Part shown: positions 8,718 to 17,067 of the stretch, piece after piece
How the letters are laid out: each line of letters starts with the position of its first letter
How positions within the stretch are numbered: the first letter of the stretch is position 1
Virus record (IMG/VR): IMGVR_UViG_3300045017_000039
Location: 1 to 49,604 of that record
Reading direction: 5' to 3' (one strand)
DNA length: 49,604 bases
From: a virus
Position numbers and translations under genes: made by a program
The notes under the pieces: model-generated
What the model was told of the DNA's origin: nothing
What the model saw: the letters and a program-made list of their open reading frames with translations, nothing else
The model's database searches: none

Positions 8718-8966
8718 TTGATTAAAAGGAGATTAAGATCGGAAGAAATAAAGAAAGGTCTCAACGCGGATATTGCTAAGTATGACGATGGTAGATATAT
8801 CCGTTGCAGGCAATGTGGATTTATGTGCCATCTGGATCGAGACCAGAAAGCCACGGACAGATCGTATCTTGGCACCGGTATTTCCTTTACCGTAATTTCT
8901 GCTACTTTATCCAATCCCGTAGTTAATTCTGGTTGCCCTATGTGTGGGAGTTATCTTTATGAGTAG
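8718..8966 (+). CDS. zinc-ribbon protein, copy 1 of a tandem pair
   Basis: Eighty-two residues with 'CRQCGFMCHLDRD' and 'GCPMCGSYLYE', a two-knuckle zinc ribbon. It is a clear paralogue of the next gene (same CRxCGFxCHLxRD, G-SGVSFT-like middle and GCPxCG end). The start appears to be TTG at 8718 and is uncertain, since an AAGGAG lies just inside the frame. Probably a small fibre- or nucleic-acid-associated protein. Codon use resembles its neighbours. Confidence 0.6.
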   Translation: MIKRRLRSEEIKKGLNADIAKYDDGRYIRCRQCGFMCHLDRDQKATDRSYLGTGISFTVISATLSNPVVNSGCPMCGSYLYE

Positions 8967-9270
8967 ATGGATAGATTCTAAAACCATTAAGACTGGGCGT
9001 AATGCTGAACATCCTAGCTATGTTGATAATAAATATATAAAATGTAGACGTTGTGGTTTTATTTGTCATCTTAATAGAGACAGTAGAGCTTCTATTAATT
9101 CTCGCGAAGGTAGCGGAGTTTCTTTTACCCTCACCGGTTCTTCTTACGATGGTGATAGATTTTATGATGATAATAATATTGAGTATGATGATGTTGCTTA
9201 TTATGATCCAATCGTGAGTAGGGGATGTCCCCTATGTGGAACTTTATTATATTATAAGGAGAATTATTAA
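8959..9270 (+). CDS. zinc-ribbon protein, copy 2 of a tandem pair
   Basis: A 103-residue paralogue of the upstream gene: 'CRRCGFICHLNRD', 'GSGVSFTLTG' and 'GCPLCGTLLYY' align one to one, but it carries an extra Asp/Tyr-rich segment (about 65-85) between the knuckles. I chose ATG 8959 (GGGAG upstream, eight-base overlap with the previous stop) over the GTG at 8944. Tandem duplication followed by an insertion is the simplest history. Confidence 0.65.
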   Translation: MSRWIDSKTIKTGRNAEHPSYVDNKYIKCRRCGFICHLNRDSRASINSREGSGVSFTLTGSSYDGDRFYDDNNIEYDDVAYYDPIVSRGCPLCGTLLYYKENY

Positions 9271-11054
9271 TGGCTTATCCTGATAATCTTCCTGATTTAA
9301 CTAATCCCGTAGCGACAGATAAGACTTCTAATCCTTCACATGCAGCCCAACACACTAATGCTAACAATGAGATAGAAGCTATTTGTACAGAATTAGGCAC
9401 TCTTCCAAAGGGAAGTTATGGTTCTGTTAAATTAAGACTTAATGCTATAGATGCTCATGTATCTAATACTACTTCTGTACATGGTCTTACCATTGCTAAT
9501 GTAACCCAATTAGGTAATCCGGCAGCAGGTATAGTTCTTTCTACCGGTTCTGCCTGGGGAACTTCCATTACCAATAATTCTACCAACTGGAATACTGCTT
9601 ATAGTTGGGGTAATCATGCTTCGGCAGGATATTTAACAGCAGTCGTGGCGGATAGCCCTCTCTCTGGGGCAGGAACTGCCGCTTCCCATTTAACAGTAGA
9701 TTTGTCGAGTAAACAAAATCTTCATGCTAACCTTACATCTGTTTCTGGGTTAATCTATGCTTCCGCTTCTTTTGTCAAGATGACAGGAGCAAATACATTC
9801 TCTCTTGATACCAACACTTATCTCACCGGAAACCAAACCATCACTTTAAGCGGAGATGTATCTGGAAGCGGTGCTACTTCTATAACTACTACAATCGGCA
9901 ACAGCAAAGTTACCGAGGCGATGCTGAACACTTCTGACAACACCACAGCAAATATGTCTACTTCAAAACATGGGTTTGCACCAAAAGGAAATAATGACGC
10001 TACTTATTATTTAGATGGAACTGGAGTGTGGTCAGTTCCTGCAGGAGGCGGTGGTGGCGGTGCTAACACCGCATTATCCAATCTTGCTTCCGTAGCCATA
10101 AATACTTCTTTAGTTTCGGATACTGACGACACTGACGATTTAGGTTCTTCTTCTAAAAAATGGAAGGATTTATATGTAGATGGCGTTGCCTATTGTGACC
10201 AAGTAGAGGCTCCAATTATTTCTGATAGTGCAACAGGAGAATTATCTTTAAGAGCAACTGCAAATGTAACTGTTTTAGTAGATAGTGATAATGACACAAG
10301 CGGGATTTTTTATATTAAAAAAGGTTTACCAGCCTCTCCCACGACATTAGTAACTGTCCAATCAACAAATGGTTATATGGGCATTGGTGCTGCTCCACAG
10401 CATTTATTAACTCTCTCTGGTGCTGTTGGTTCAAATAGAATGTCAATTATCCGCACAGACAGTGCAACTGCTTCTGGTGGAATTTTCTTTTTGGGTTCTG
10501 ACAATGTTTCTGACTGGAACATAGGGACTAACTTATATATAGGCAGTGGTTTTGAAATTTCCGAAGGTGCAGAGCCAGGCACGAGCAATAGATTTTATAT
10601 GTCAAATGGTGGTGCATTACGTCTTACTAACTACGGTGCAGGGACAGCTACATTTGACGCTTCTGGAAATATTACATCGGTATCGGATATAAGGCTTAAA
10701 GATATTCAGGGTGATTATCAGAGAAGCCTTGCAGAAATCCTTGCTATTAGCCCGATTCTTTTCAAATATAAAAAAGAAACTGGTTTGGATACAGAAAACA
10801 TTTACGTTGGCTTTTCAGCACAGGAAGTAATGAAGTATATACCAGAGGCAATAGGGGTGGATAGTAAAGATTATTATACTTTTAATGACAAAGTAATTAT
10901 AGCCACGTTGGTAAATGCAGTGAAGGAATTGCAGAAAGAGATAGATGAGTTGAAGAAGGTTAATAATCTGCCTATTGAAAAATATAAAGCAGTTGAAGAA
11001 ATAGATGATAGTAAAGTAACAAAATATAAAGAAGCAAAAAGAAATGTTACTTAA
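9270..11054 (+). CDS. tail fibre with C-terminal S74 self-cleaving chaperone
   Basis: A 594-residue fibre. The N-terminal part ('NPSHAAQHTNANNEIEAI', a virion-attachment motif frequent in fibres) leads into repetitive beta/collar-like sequence and a poly-Gly hinge near 256-263. The C-terminus from about 465 is an intramolecular chaperone of the endosialidase/S74 type: 'SDIRLK' supplies the Ser472/Lys477 dyad at the usual spacing, followed by the 'SPILFKYK', 'YVGFSAQEV' and coiled-coil 'VNAVKELQKEIDELKK' segments. The chaperone is expected to trimerise the fibre and then cleave itself off. It starts one base inside the previous stop region (TTAATGG). Confidence 0.88.
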   Translation: MAYPDNLPDLTNPVATDKTSNPSHAAQHTNANNEIEAICTELGTLPKGSYGSVKLRLNAIDAHVSNTTSVHGLTIANVTQLGNPAAGIVLSTGSAWGTSITNNSTNWNTAYSWGNHASAGYLTAVVADSPLSGAGTAASHLTVDLSSKQNLHANLTSVSGLIYASASFVKMTGANTFSLDTNTYLTGNQTITLSGDVSGSGATSITTTIGNSKVTEAMLNTSDNTTANMSTSKHGFAPKGNNDATYYLDGTGVWSVPAGGGGGGANTALSNLASVAINTSLVSDTDDTDDLGSSSKKWKDLYVDGVAYCDQVEAPIISDSATGELSLRATANVTVLVDSDNDTSGIFYIKKGLPASPTTLVTVQSTNGYMGIGAAPQHLLTLSGAVGSNRMSIIRTDSATASGGIFFLGSDNVSDWNIGTNLYIGSGFEISEGAEPGTSNRFYMSNGGALRLTNYGAGTATFDASGNITSVSDIRLKDIQGDYQRSLAEILAISPILFKYKKETGLDTENIYVGFSAQEVMKYIPEAIGVDSKDYYTFNDKVIIATLVNAVKELQKEIDELKKVNNLPIEKYKAVEEIDDSKVTKYKEAKRNVT

Positions 11055-11081
11055 TATGATATTGATAAACGGGAGGTTGAT

Positions 11082-11528
11082 ATGGGTATGAAACATTATT
11101 TTCTTTCAGTATCTGAAAGAGAAGAACTTAAACAGCAGAAGAAAGAATTAGAGAATACCCTGAGAGAAGCTGAAGAGTGGGGTAAGGGTACTCAAGCAGA
11201 ATCTCTAGATAAAAGTAGGATTAATAAAGAAATAAAATTTCTAGAGAAGGCTCTTCGTGCTAGTATTCCCGGAAATATTAGTTCTGCTCAAAAAGATAAA
11301 CTTTATAAAGAAATGGGGGAACTTGAAGAACAAATTAAAGAAGGTATGCCTACTTATGATGAGATGTGGATGCCGGAGAAAAATCCAGGTGTTGTGATGA
11401 AACATTATCAATGGGAGCGGAAGAATGCTCAGAAAATAGATCGTTGGAAACAAATTAATAGGGCTCTCGATCCTCTTAATCCCACAATCTCTAGTATAGA
11501 AAGATTACGAAGAAAAGGAGGTAACTGA
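11082..11528 (+). CDS. coiled-coil protein in the fibre block
   Basis: A 148-residue, highly charged protein with long heptad-like helices (about 8-90). AGGTTGAT-type ribosome site upstream. It resembles fibre-module helper or structural accessory proteins by position only; no family recognised. Confidence 0.6.
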   Translation: MGMKHYFLSVSEREELKQQKKELENTLREAEEWGKGTQAESLDKSRINKEIKFLEKALRASIPGNISSAQKDKLYKEMGELEEQIKEGMPTYDEMWMPEKNPGVVMKHYQWERKNAQKIDRWKQINRALDPLNPTISSIERLRRKGGN

Positions 11529-11529
11529 A

Positions 11530-11823
11530 ATGGCTAATAGTACTACTACAAATCCTATTTATTTGGACACTTTTAGCGGTGATGTCACCATTTCTACTGG
11601 ACCCATAATTGTTAAATCCATAGTATTTGGTGGTGGAAGTGCCAATGATACTTTGGTTTTAGAAGATGCTAAGGGTGTATGGTGTGTAAGGATTAAATGT
11701 CCCACAGCAGGAGATACTAAACAGATTGACTTTGGACCTGAAGGGCAGGTCTTCCAGAATGGTTTAATCTGTGATGTATCTGATGGGGCATATAACACAG
11801 CGTACGCTTTTATTTATCTCTAA
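11530..11823 (+). CDS. small beta-rich structural protein
   Basis: Ninety-seven residues, mostly short strands ('IVVKSIVFGGGSANDTLVL', 'WCVRIKCPTAGDTKQIDFG'), the style of small phage baseplate/fibre adaptor or decoration subunits. Strong AAAGGAGG upstream; its stop overlaps the next start. Confidence 0.6.
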   Translation: MANSTTTNPIYLDTFSGDVTISTGPIIVKSIVFGGGSANDTLVLEDAKGVWCVRIKCPTAGDTKQIDFGPEGQVFQNGLICDVSDGAYNTAYAFIYL

Positions 11824-12125
11824 TGCTTATTTGTAAGGTCAGGACAAATATTGTGCCGTCCTCCGGGGACGGTTCTTCAAATACTCCCCGCTTTCTGGGA
11901 GCGGAATTAGTACAGGTGTATTTGAAGGCAACTACATCTACTACTATCTTCGATTTTTCTCTAATAGATGAAGATAATGATGTGGTGTATGAAATAGAGG
12001 GAATTGAAGGAGAATATAATCAGTTTGGTATATATGTACCTCTACATGGAATATATACTATGCAGATTGTTGATTCTACCGTTGATGAGGCTATTACTGT
12101 AAAATTGATGGTGGAGGAAGAATGA
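11823..12125 (+). CDS. small beta-rich structural protein
   Basis: One hundred residues, beta-rich, with the closing 'GIYTMQIVDSTVDEAITVKL' resembling the end of a jelly-roll. TAATG overlap with the preceding gene and a four-base overlap with the next indicate coupled translation. Possibly pairs with the preceding protein in one virion substructure. Confidence 0.6.
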   Translation: MLICKVRTNIVPSSGDGSSNTPRFLGAELVQVYLKATTSTTIFDFSLIDEDNDVVYEIEGIEGEYNQFGIYVPLHGIYTMQIVDSTVDEAITVKLMVEEE

Positions 12126-12355
12126 ACGCGAAAATGAAGAGGAATATTATTAGACCTCTCATTATGTTTAGGAGAGAAATGCACAAGAGAAATCATTATA
12201 CTCGGACTCCTAAAGAAATTATTGAGATGAGAGATTGTTTACATGAAGAAAGTTTAAAGGCACAAAGAATGGGCAATAAAGAAAAGGCATTATTATTAGA
12301 ACATGAAGCTAATGCTCTAAGTTGGGTATTGAAAGATGAGTCAATTGCCGAGTGA
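12122..12355 (+). CDS. small helical basic protein
   Basis: Seventy-seven residues, Lys/Arg/Glu-rich helices. It starts in ATGA overlap with the upstream gene and ends 20 bases inside the next gene. No family recognised. Confidence 0.55.
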   Translation: MNAKMKRNIIRPLIMFRREMHKRNHYTRTPKEIIEMRDCLHEESLKAQRMGNKEKALLLEHEANALSWVLKDESIAE

Positions 12356-12578
12356 AGGTTCACATCTTATAGCTTATGATACTAACGATAATCCTCTATA
12401 TGAGGGTTGGGCGGTGAGGAAGGGGGCTACAACTACTTCAGCTATATGGAAAATTAAGAAGTATATATGGGTCATAGGTTCTGGAGGAGAAAATATAATG
12501 ATTCAAGAACAATGGGCAGATGGTAATGAACTTTATGATAATATCTGGGATAATAGAATTTTACTTAATTATTTATAA
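12336..12578 (+). CDS. conserved phage structural mini-protein
   Basis: Eighty residues. The pattern 'LIAYDTNDNPLYEGWAVRKG ... W-IKK ... WADGNELYDNIWDNR' is one I recognise from small proteins encoded beside fibres in many phages (substrate-like 'NPLYIG...WADG...FDNIWDNR'). Likely a virion component; biochemical role unknown. It ends two bases before the large fibre gene. Confidence 0.7.
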   Translation: MSQLPSEGSHLIAYDTNDNPLYEGWAVRKGATTTSAIWKIKKYIWVIGSGGENIMIQEQWADGNELYDNIWDNRILLNYL

Positions 12579-12580
12579 CT

Positions 12581-14986
12581 ATGGCTTGGGTATATAATCC
12601 TTTTACTGAGAAATTGGACGTGAAAGATTCTTCAATCCGCTACCTTAAACTTAATGGTTCTAACGAGAACACCAACTTAAATATAAGTCCTTACCACTAT
12701 GTAACTACTGGCAGGTATTATACTACTGCCATTACACCATTACCTACCGTTGATGGTATTACTTGGGCGGCAAGAAAAAAACTTACTGCTACCACCAAGC
12801 CATCCTCAACTTTGTCAAACTACACTCATCGTGTAGCCATAGTTAATGACGCACAGATAGGTGCAAGGTGCTTATCAAGCGGATATGACATAAGGTTTAC
12901 CGCTTCTGACGGGACTACTTTGCTTGCTTATAAGAGGGAATACTTCGCCATCTCTGGCGGTCTTGCCAAAGGCGAGTTCTGGGTAATGATGCCATCGGTG
13001 TCAAGCAGTTCAAATGCCATAATTTATATTTATTACGGCAATGCTACTGCCCCAGATGTATCCACCAATACTAATGTATGGGATAGCAATACCATACGTT
13101 TGTTCTATATGAAAAATCTTACTGGTGCGGCTGATGGTGAAGATGCCAAAGGATATGATTTAACCAATTACAATGCTACCGCTACAACGGGTAAAATAGG
13201 CGGTGCTAATTCGTATGCCGCTAACCAATATCAGGAAGGTGCTACAACCAACCTGCCAAGCGGTGCTTCAAGCAGGACTTATTCTTTCTGGTATAAGACT
13301 ACTGATTATAGCAACCAGAAGGTTATTCTTTCCTATGGAACTTCCTCTGGCGACCAGAGGATAATGCTGTATTATCAAAGCGGTTATATCCGCTTCAACA
13401 CTAATGCTTGGGAATTAAACAGGTATGTATGGAACATTTTCGGCAGTTGGACAAGGATTGATTGGACTTATGATGGAACTGTGGTAAAGCTGTATACCAA
13501 TGGTGCATATACGGGACCTACGGGCAATAGGACACTTGCCACTACTACCACAAACGGATTAGACTTATCAAAACTATTCGGTGCTTCAAGCGGTTGGGCT
13601 TTGGGGCAGTTAGACCACGTGATGATTTCCGATATTGTGCGTAGCGATGCTTGGATTGCTTATGACTATACTGTTCACAATTCTTCCTCTGCCAACTGGA
13701 CTTGGGATTATGAAAGAGTATCTAATGATAGTTTTCTTGAATATGATGACGTACTTGCTTCTTTGATACTTTATCATCAGGGATTAGTGGCTTTAGGTGC
13801 TTCTGCTTCTTCATTAACAACATATCTTCCCGTGAATGCAAGCATATCATTAACTACACCTTCTCTTACCGTCTCTTCTGCAATGTATCTTACTGGCTGG
13901 AGTGCCAGCAGGATTCCATACATAACAGGTTCAAGCGGGTTATTGACAAATAGTGCAAATCTTACATTTAGTGGTTCGCAGTTATATGTGAATAGCAGTA
14001 TTTCTGTTGCTGGCTATATAAGTGTCCCAACTCTTTATGGTAATACATACGGGGCTCACTATGGCGATGTTTACAATGCAACAAATGTTAATACAACAAA
14101 TATTACTGCAACAAATGCCAACCTTGTTTACTTAACCATCACCCACCCTACTAACCCCTTTATAAACTATCAGGGGACAGAAACTGCAAATGGTTATACA
14201 AATCTTTCTACGCTTCAAGGCGTAGGGGCGATGACAGCACCGTTGCAGAGTTCTGGTGCTAATGGCGGGTGGACTTTTCATGGGATGATAAAAATACAGG
14301 TAAAACTTGCAGATGAAAGCACGGTTGAAAGGTGGGTTCCTGATTATACTTTTCATTGCGGTTATGACTGCGAACAGGATAACTGTACCTGCAATACTGA
14401 CGGTTGCGGTGCAGATTGTGCTTGTAACACCAACTGCCCCTGTAATACAGATGCTCCCTGCACACCAGATTGTCCCTGCAATACAAACTGCTCTTGCGAT
14501 GCTGACTGTAATTGCAACACTAATTATGGATGCGGAGCAGACCCTTGTGCTCCAGATTGTGCTTGTAATACAGACTGTTTTTGTAATGTCAACTGCTGGT
14601 GTAATACAAATGGATGTGGAACTAACTGTACATGTAATGCTGATTGTGCCTGCAACATCAATGGTGGCTGTGGTGTTGACCCTTGTGCACCAGATTGCCC
14701 TTGCAATATGGATGGCTGTGGTGTTGATTGTGCCTGTAATGCAGATTGTTTTTGTAATGCTAACTGTGCCTGCAATACAGATTGTAATTGTAATATAAAC
14801 TGTGGTTGCGATGGTGCAGACCCCTGTGGACCTGACTGCCCATGCAATACGGATTGTACCTGTAACTATGACTATAGTTGTTGTGAACCAGATTGCACCT
14901 GTAATGTTGATTGTGTTTGTAATACTAACGGCTGTGGTGCTAATTGTGTTTGCTTTGCCGATTGCACCTGTAATCAGGATAATTAA
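12581..14986 (+). CDS. adhesin-like fibre with DUF2341/LamG-like domains and a 60-cysteine C-terminal repeat
   Basis: 801 residues in four parts: N-terminal attachment (about 1-55); a DUF2341-like domain (about 57-170, 'YDIRFTASDGTTLLAYKREY', 'IYIYYGNATAPDVS'); a concanavalin/LamG-like lectin domain (about 175-385, 'YSFWYKTTDYSNQKVILSYG', 'WTRIDWTYDGTVVKLYTNG'); beta-rich stalk; then residues 593-801 with 60 Cys in repeats of D/N-C-x-C-N-x-D/N and GCGxD-P-C spacers. The cysteine tail stops one base-step before a radical SAM/SPASM enzyme gene. Such a tail on a phage fibre is not a family I know. It may hold metal or disulfides, or be the substrate of the adjacent enzyme. Slightly GC-richer codon use than the flanking genes suggests transfer as a cassette. 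Confidence 0.85.
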   Translation: MAWVYNPFTEKLDVKDSSIRYLKLNGSNENTNLNISPYHYVTTGRYYTTAITPLPTVDGITWAARKKLTATTKPSSTLSNYTHRVAIVNDAQIGARCLSSGYDIRFTASDGTTLLAYKREYFAISGGLAKGEFWVMMPSVSSSSNAIIYIYYGNATAPDVSTNTNVWDSNTIRLFYMKNLTGAADGEDAKGYDLTNYNATATTGKIGGANSYAANQYQEGATTNLPSGASSRTYSFWYKTTDYSNQKVILSYGTSSGDQRIMLYYQSGYIRFNTNAWELNRYVWNIFGSWTRIDWTYDGTVVKLYTNGAYTGPTGNRTLATTTTNGLDLSKLFGASSGWALGQLDHVMISDIVRSDAWIAYDYTVHNSSSANWTWDYERVSNDSFLEYDDVLASLILYHQGLVALGASASSLTTYLPVNASISLTTPSLTVSSAMYLTGWSASRIPYITGSSGLLTNSANLTFSGSQLYVNSSISVAGYISVPTLYGNTYGAHYGDVYNATNVNTTNITATNANLVYLTITHPTNPFINYQGTETANGYTNLSTLQGVGAMTAPLQSSGANGGWTFHGMIKIQVKLADESTVERWVPDYTFHCGYDCEQDNCTCNTDGCGADCACNTNCPCNTDAPCTPDCPCNTNCSCDADCNCNTNYGCGADPCAPDCACNTDCFCNVNCWCNTNGCGTNCTCNADCACNINGGCGVDPCAPDCPCNMDGCGVDCACNADCFCNANCACNTDCNCNINCGCDGADPCGPDCPCNTDCTCNYDYSCCEPDCTCNVDCVCNTNGCGANCVCFADCTCNQDN
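14357..14977 (+). repeat. imperfect tandem repeats encoding CxCNxD/N units
   Basis: About 620 bases of degenerate TGT/TGC-spaced units, commonly 15-18 bases (TGCAATACAGATTGT-like). Superimposed is a longer period marked by 'GCG-DPC-PDC' segments at three places. Copies differ mostly at third positions, so the protein pattern is conserved more than the DNA, evidence for selection on cysteine spacing. Confidence 0.8.
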
Positions 14987-16258
14987 ATGGATATACTAAA
15001 GCACCCACTACATATTGAAAGTATTGATTTAGAGATAACTTCAAAGTGTAATTTACTTTGTTCCTATTGCTATATTAAGTGCGGGAAATATCCTATGGGC
15101 GATATGAGTGATGAAACCATAGAACTTACATTAGACCTGATAGAAAAATACGGAGTCCCTCAACCTACGACAGGAAAGACCTGTGATGGTAAAACAAGAA
15201 ATGTGAGGGCTACTGCTATTGCTTTCTATGGAGGAGAACCCATGCTTTCCTTTGAAAGAATGGAATACTTTATCCTGCGTTCCATTAAACGCAATATGAA
15301 ACTCAAATTCTCCGCACTCTCCAACGGCACAACAGGAACACAGGAACAAGTGAATTTTCTGCGTTATTTCAACATCTGGACTCAAAGGAGTATTGATGGT
15401 TGCCCTGAAGCACAGGAGAAATATAGACCTAATTCAATAGAGTTATATAAGGAAAAAAACAAGATATGGAAGGACTATGACCATTCCCGTAGAATGACCG
15501 TTCAACCAGAGTTTGCCAAAGACCTGCTTAAAAGCCAGTTATTCTTTGAGGAAATGGGCTTCTGGAAAGGCATTTCACCTATGCCTAATTACTATACCGA
15601 ATGGAGTGATGAGCATATAGAGGACTTTAAAAAATCATTATGGGATATAGGCAGGCATTATATTATACGCTGGAAAGAGGGAAAGGCTTTCTACAACTAT
15701 TACTTAACAAGGGAAATGGTGGCAAGGTTCTTAAGCCAGCAATCCTTTGGTTGCGGTGGCGGGAGAGGGTTACATTGTGTATCTTGGGATGGCTGGTTAT
15801 ATATGTGCCATAGGTTTTCCAAAGAACCGCACGATAGCCCATTCTGCTACGGCTACATTAAAGACGTTCTTGATGGAACTGCCAAAGGTTATGATGAGAT
15901 AGTTTATGACCGCACCGCACAATACCAAAGGAACACAAGAAATGAGTGGGAAGAAGAATGTAAGACCTGCATAGGCAATGGAAACTGCGAGAAGGGCTGT
16001 ATGCATACTAATTGGCTTACTACCCACACAACCAATAAACCGCCCCCATTGTATTGCGAGATACGCAAGGAAGCCTCTAAAGTGGTTACTTGGCTTGATG
16101 AGCAGTTAAGACCTCTTAATCTTGAGTGGTGGAAGCAGGGAAATACGCTTGTAAGAAGTAATCCCATCTGTAACCAGCAGATACAATCAAACCAACCTTG
16201 CGGTGTGGATGCGTGGCAGGTCTTTTCAGACGGCACAAGAAGGAGGATGGAAAAATGA
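14987..16258 (+). CDS. radical SAM/SPASM peptide-modifying enzyme (anSME-like)
   Basis: A 423-residue enzyme of the SPASM class. The radical SAM cluster is CxxxCxxC at C21/C25/C28; SAM-binding 'GGEP' is at 82-85 and 'SNGT' at 112-115. The SPASM domain is complete: C256-x12-G269-x4-C274, then C325-x2-C328-x5-C334-x3-C338, and C357, matching the published seven-cysteine layout of sulfatase maturases. The family oxidises or thioether-links Cys/Ser/Asp/Asn residues in partner proteins. The ATG follows the stop of the 60-cysteine fibre gene with no gap, pointing to that fibre as substrate. No sulfatase is encoded here. Cluster-dependent chemistry implies an anaerobic host. Confidence 0.92.
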   Translation: MDILKHPLHIESIDLEITSKCNLLCSYCYIKCGKYPMGDMSDETIELTLDLIEKYGVPQPTTGKTCDGKTRNVRATAIAFYGGEPMLSFERMEYFILRSIKRNMKLKFSALSNGTTGTQEQVNFLRYFNIWTQRSIDGCPEAQEKYRPNSIELYKEKNKIWKDYDHSRRMTVQPEFAKDLLKSQLFFEEMGFWKGISPMPNYYTEWSDEHIEDFKKSLWDIGRHYIIRWKEGKAFYNYYLTREMVARFLSQQSFGCGGGRGLHCVSWDGWLYMCHRFSKEPHDSPFCYGYIKDVLDGTAKGYDEIVYDRTAQYQRNTRNEWEEECKTCIGNGNCEKGCMHTNWLTTHTTNKPPPLYCEIRKEASKVVTWLDEQLRPLNLEWWKQGNTLVRSNPICNQQIQSNQPCGVDAWQVFSDGTRRRMEK

Positions 16259-16449
16259 TTTATAAATTGGTGTGGGTTATATCCGATTATTTAAACAACA
16301 ACAGCGTAATCAAGATATTCGGTTATAATGATGACGGAGACATCTGCCTTGAAAGCTATACGCCTGTTGAAGGCATAGAATTGACAAGGGATAAGGCATT
16401 GGAAAAGTTGAAAGAAATTGAGGAATGGAAGGATAAGGATATAAAATAA
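16255..16449 (+). CDS. small protein coupled to the radical SAM gene
   Basis: Sixty-four residues ('YKLVWVISDYLNNNSVIKIF ... LTRDKALEKLKEIEEW'), ATGA overlap with the maturase, and AAGGAGG inside the end of that gene. Beta strands then a helix. Tight linkage suggests an accessory of the fibre-maturation cassette (for example a recognition domain), but it has no RRE signature I can recognise. Confidence 0.65.
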   Translation: MIYKLVWVISDYLNNNSVIKIFGYNDDGDICLESYTPVEGIELTRDKALEKLKEIEEWKDKDIK

Positions 16450-16459
16450 GGAGGTGCAA

Positions 16460-16612
16460 ATGGGCTTAAAAGAATTATATGAAACCTATGGTCAACTTAT
16501 TATACAACTGGAGATTTTACAGAATAAAATAAATGAGTGCAAGCAAAGTATAGCACAGGAACTTAACAAGCCAAGAGTAGACCCTAAACCAGATTTAGGG
16601 GAAAAGGAGTAA
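16460..16612 (+). CDS. 50-residue helical peptide
   Basis: Reads MGLKELYETYGQLIIQLEIL and continues as a single amphipathic helix with a Pro/Asp tail. AAGGAGG upstream, stop one base before the next gene. Probably a coiled-coil subunit of the fibre cassette. Confidence 0.55.
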   Translation: MGLKELYETYGQLIIQLEILQNKINECKQSIAQELNKPRVDPKPDLGEKE

Positions 16613-16613
16613 G

Positions 16614-16913
16614 ATGTATCAGGGGGAAGAAAGACGTAAAGATTATCCTGACATAAAGGAACGCCTGACTATCATAGAAACCAACTGGGCTAATTACAGC
16701 AAGTCTTTTGACGAATGGAAGAAAGAGAGCAAGGAATGGCGTATAAGGTTCTGCGAGAAGATAGACAAGATTATAGACAAACTTGACAAGCTTCCTTGCG
16801 ATGAAAGAAAAGGGTTTTACCAGAGTATAAACAGGCAGGTAACCTTTATGTGGGTTATACTCGGTTCTTATATCTTGGCGTTGGTTGGAATTATAATAAA
16901 ATTATATGGATGA
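16614..16913 (+). CDS. single-pass membrane coiled-coil protein
   Basis: Ninety-nine residues: hydrophilic coiled-coil (about 1-75) and one C-terminal transmembrane helix ('FMWVILGSYILALVGIIIKL'). Tail-anchored coiled coils of this kind occur in phages near lysis or superinfection-exclusion genes. Here it is inside the fibre cassette, so its job is unclear. It overlaps the next mini-gene by eight bases. Confidence 0.6.
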   Translation: MYQGEERRKDYPDIKERLTIIETNWANYSKSFDEWKKESKEWRIRFCEKIDKIIDKLDKLPCDERKGFYQSINRQVTFMWVILGSYILALVGIIIKLYG

Positions 16914-17067
16914 TAATGTTAAACTCAACAGAAAAAAGTTTGACGAGTTTATCCATAAATCAATAATGGAATTAGTAAATAAAACAAAATTGATTGAGAA
17001 GGAAATTGAGGGTTTACGCTGGCAATTATTAATGATGATTGAAAATAATAAAAAAGAGGAGGAATAA
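16906..17067 (+). CDS. 53-residue helical peptide
   Basis: Starts inside the previous gene, stops with TAATG overlap onto the adaptor gene. Composition Lys/Glu/Leu/Ile, one helix. The double overlap supports translation; no family recognised. It marks the right edge of the differently composed 12.6-17.07 kb cassette. Confidence 0.5.
   Translation: MDDNVKLNRKKFDEFIHKSIMELVNKTKLIEKEIEGLRWQLLMMIENNKKEEE

Noticed and set aside
14524-14847. Gln/Ser-rich minus-strand frame within the cysteine repeat.
   Set aside because: By-product of the tandem TGT/TGC repeat; no ribosome site and antisense to the fibre gene.
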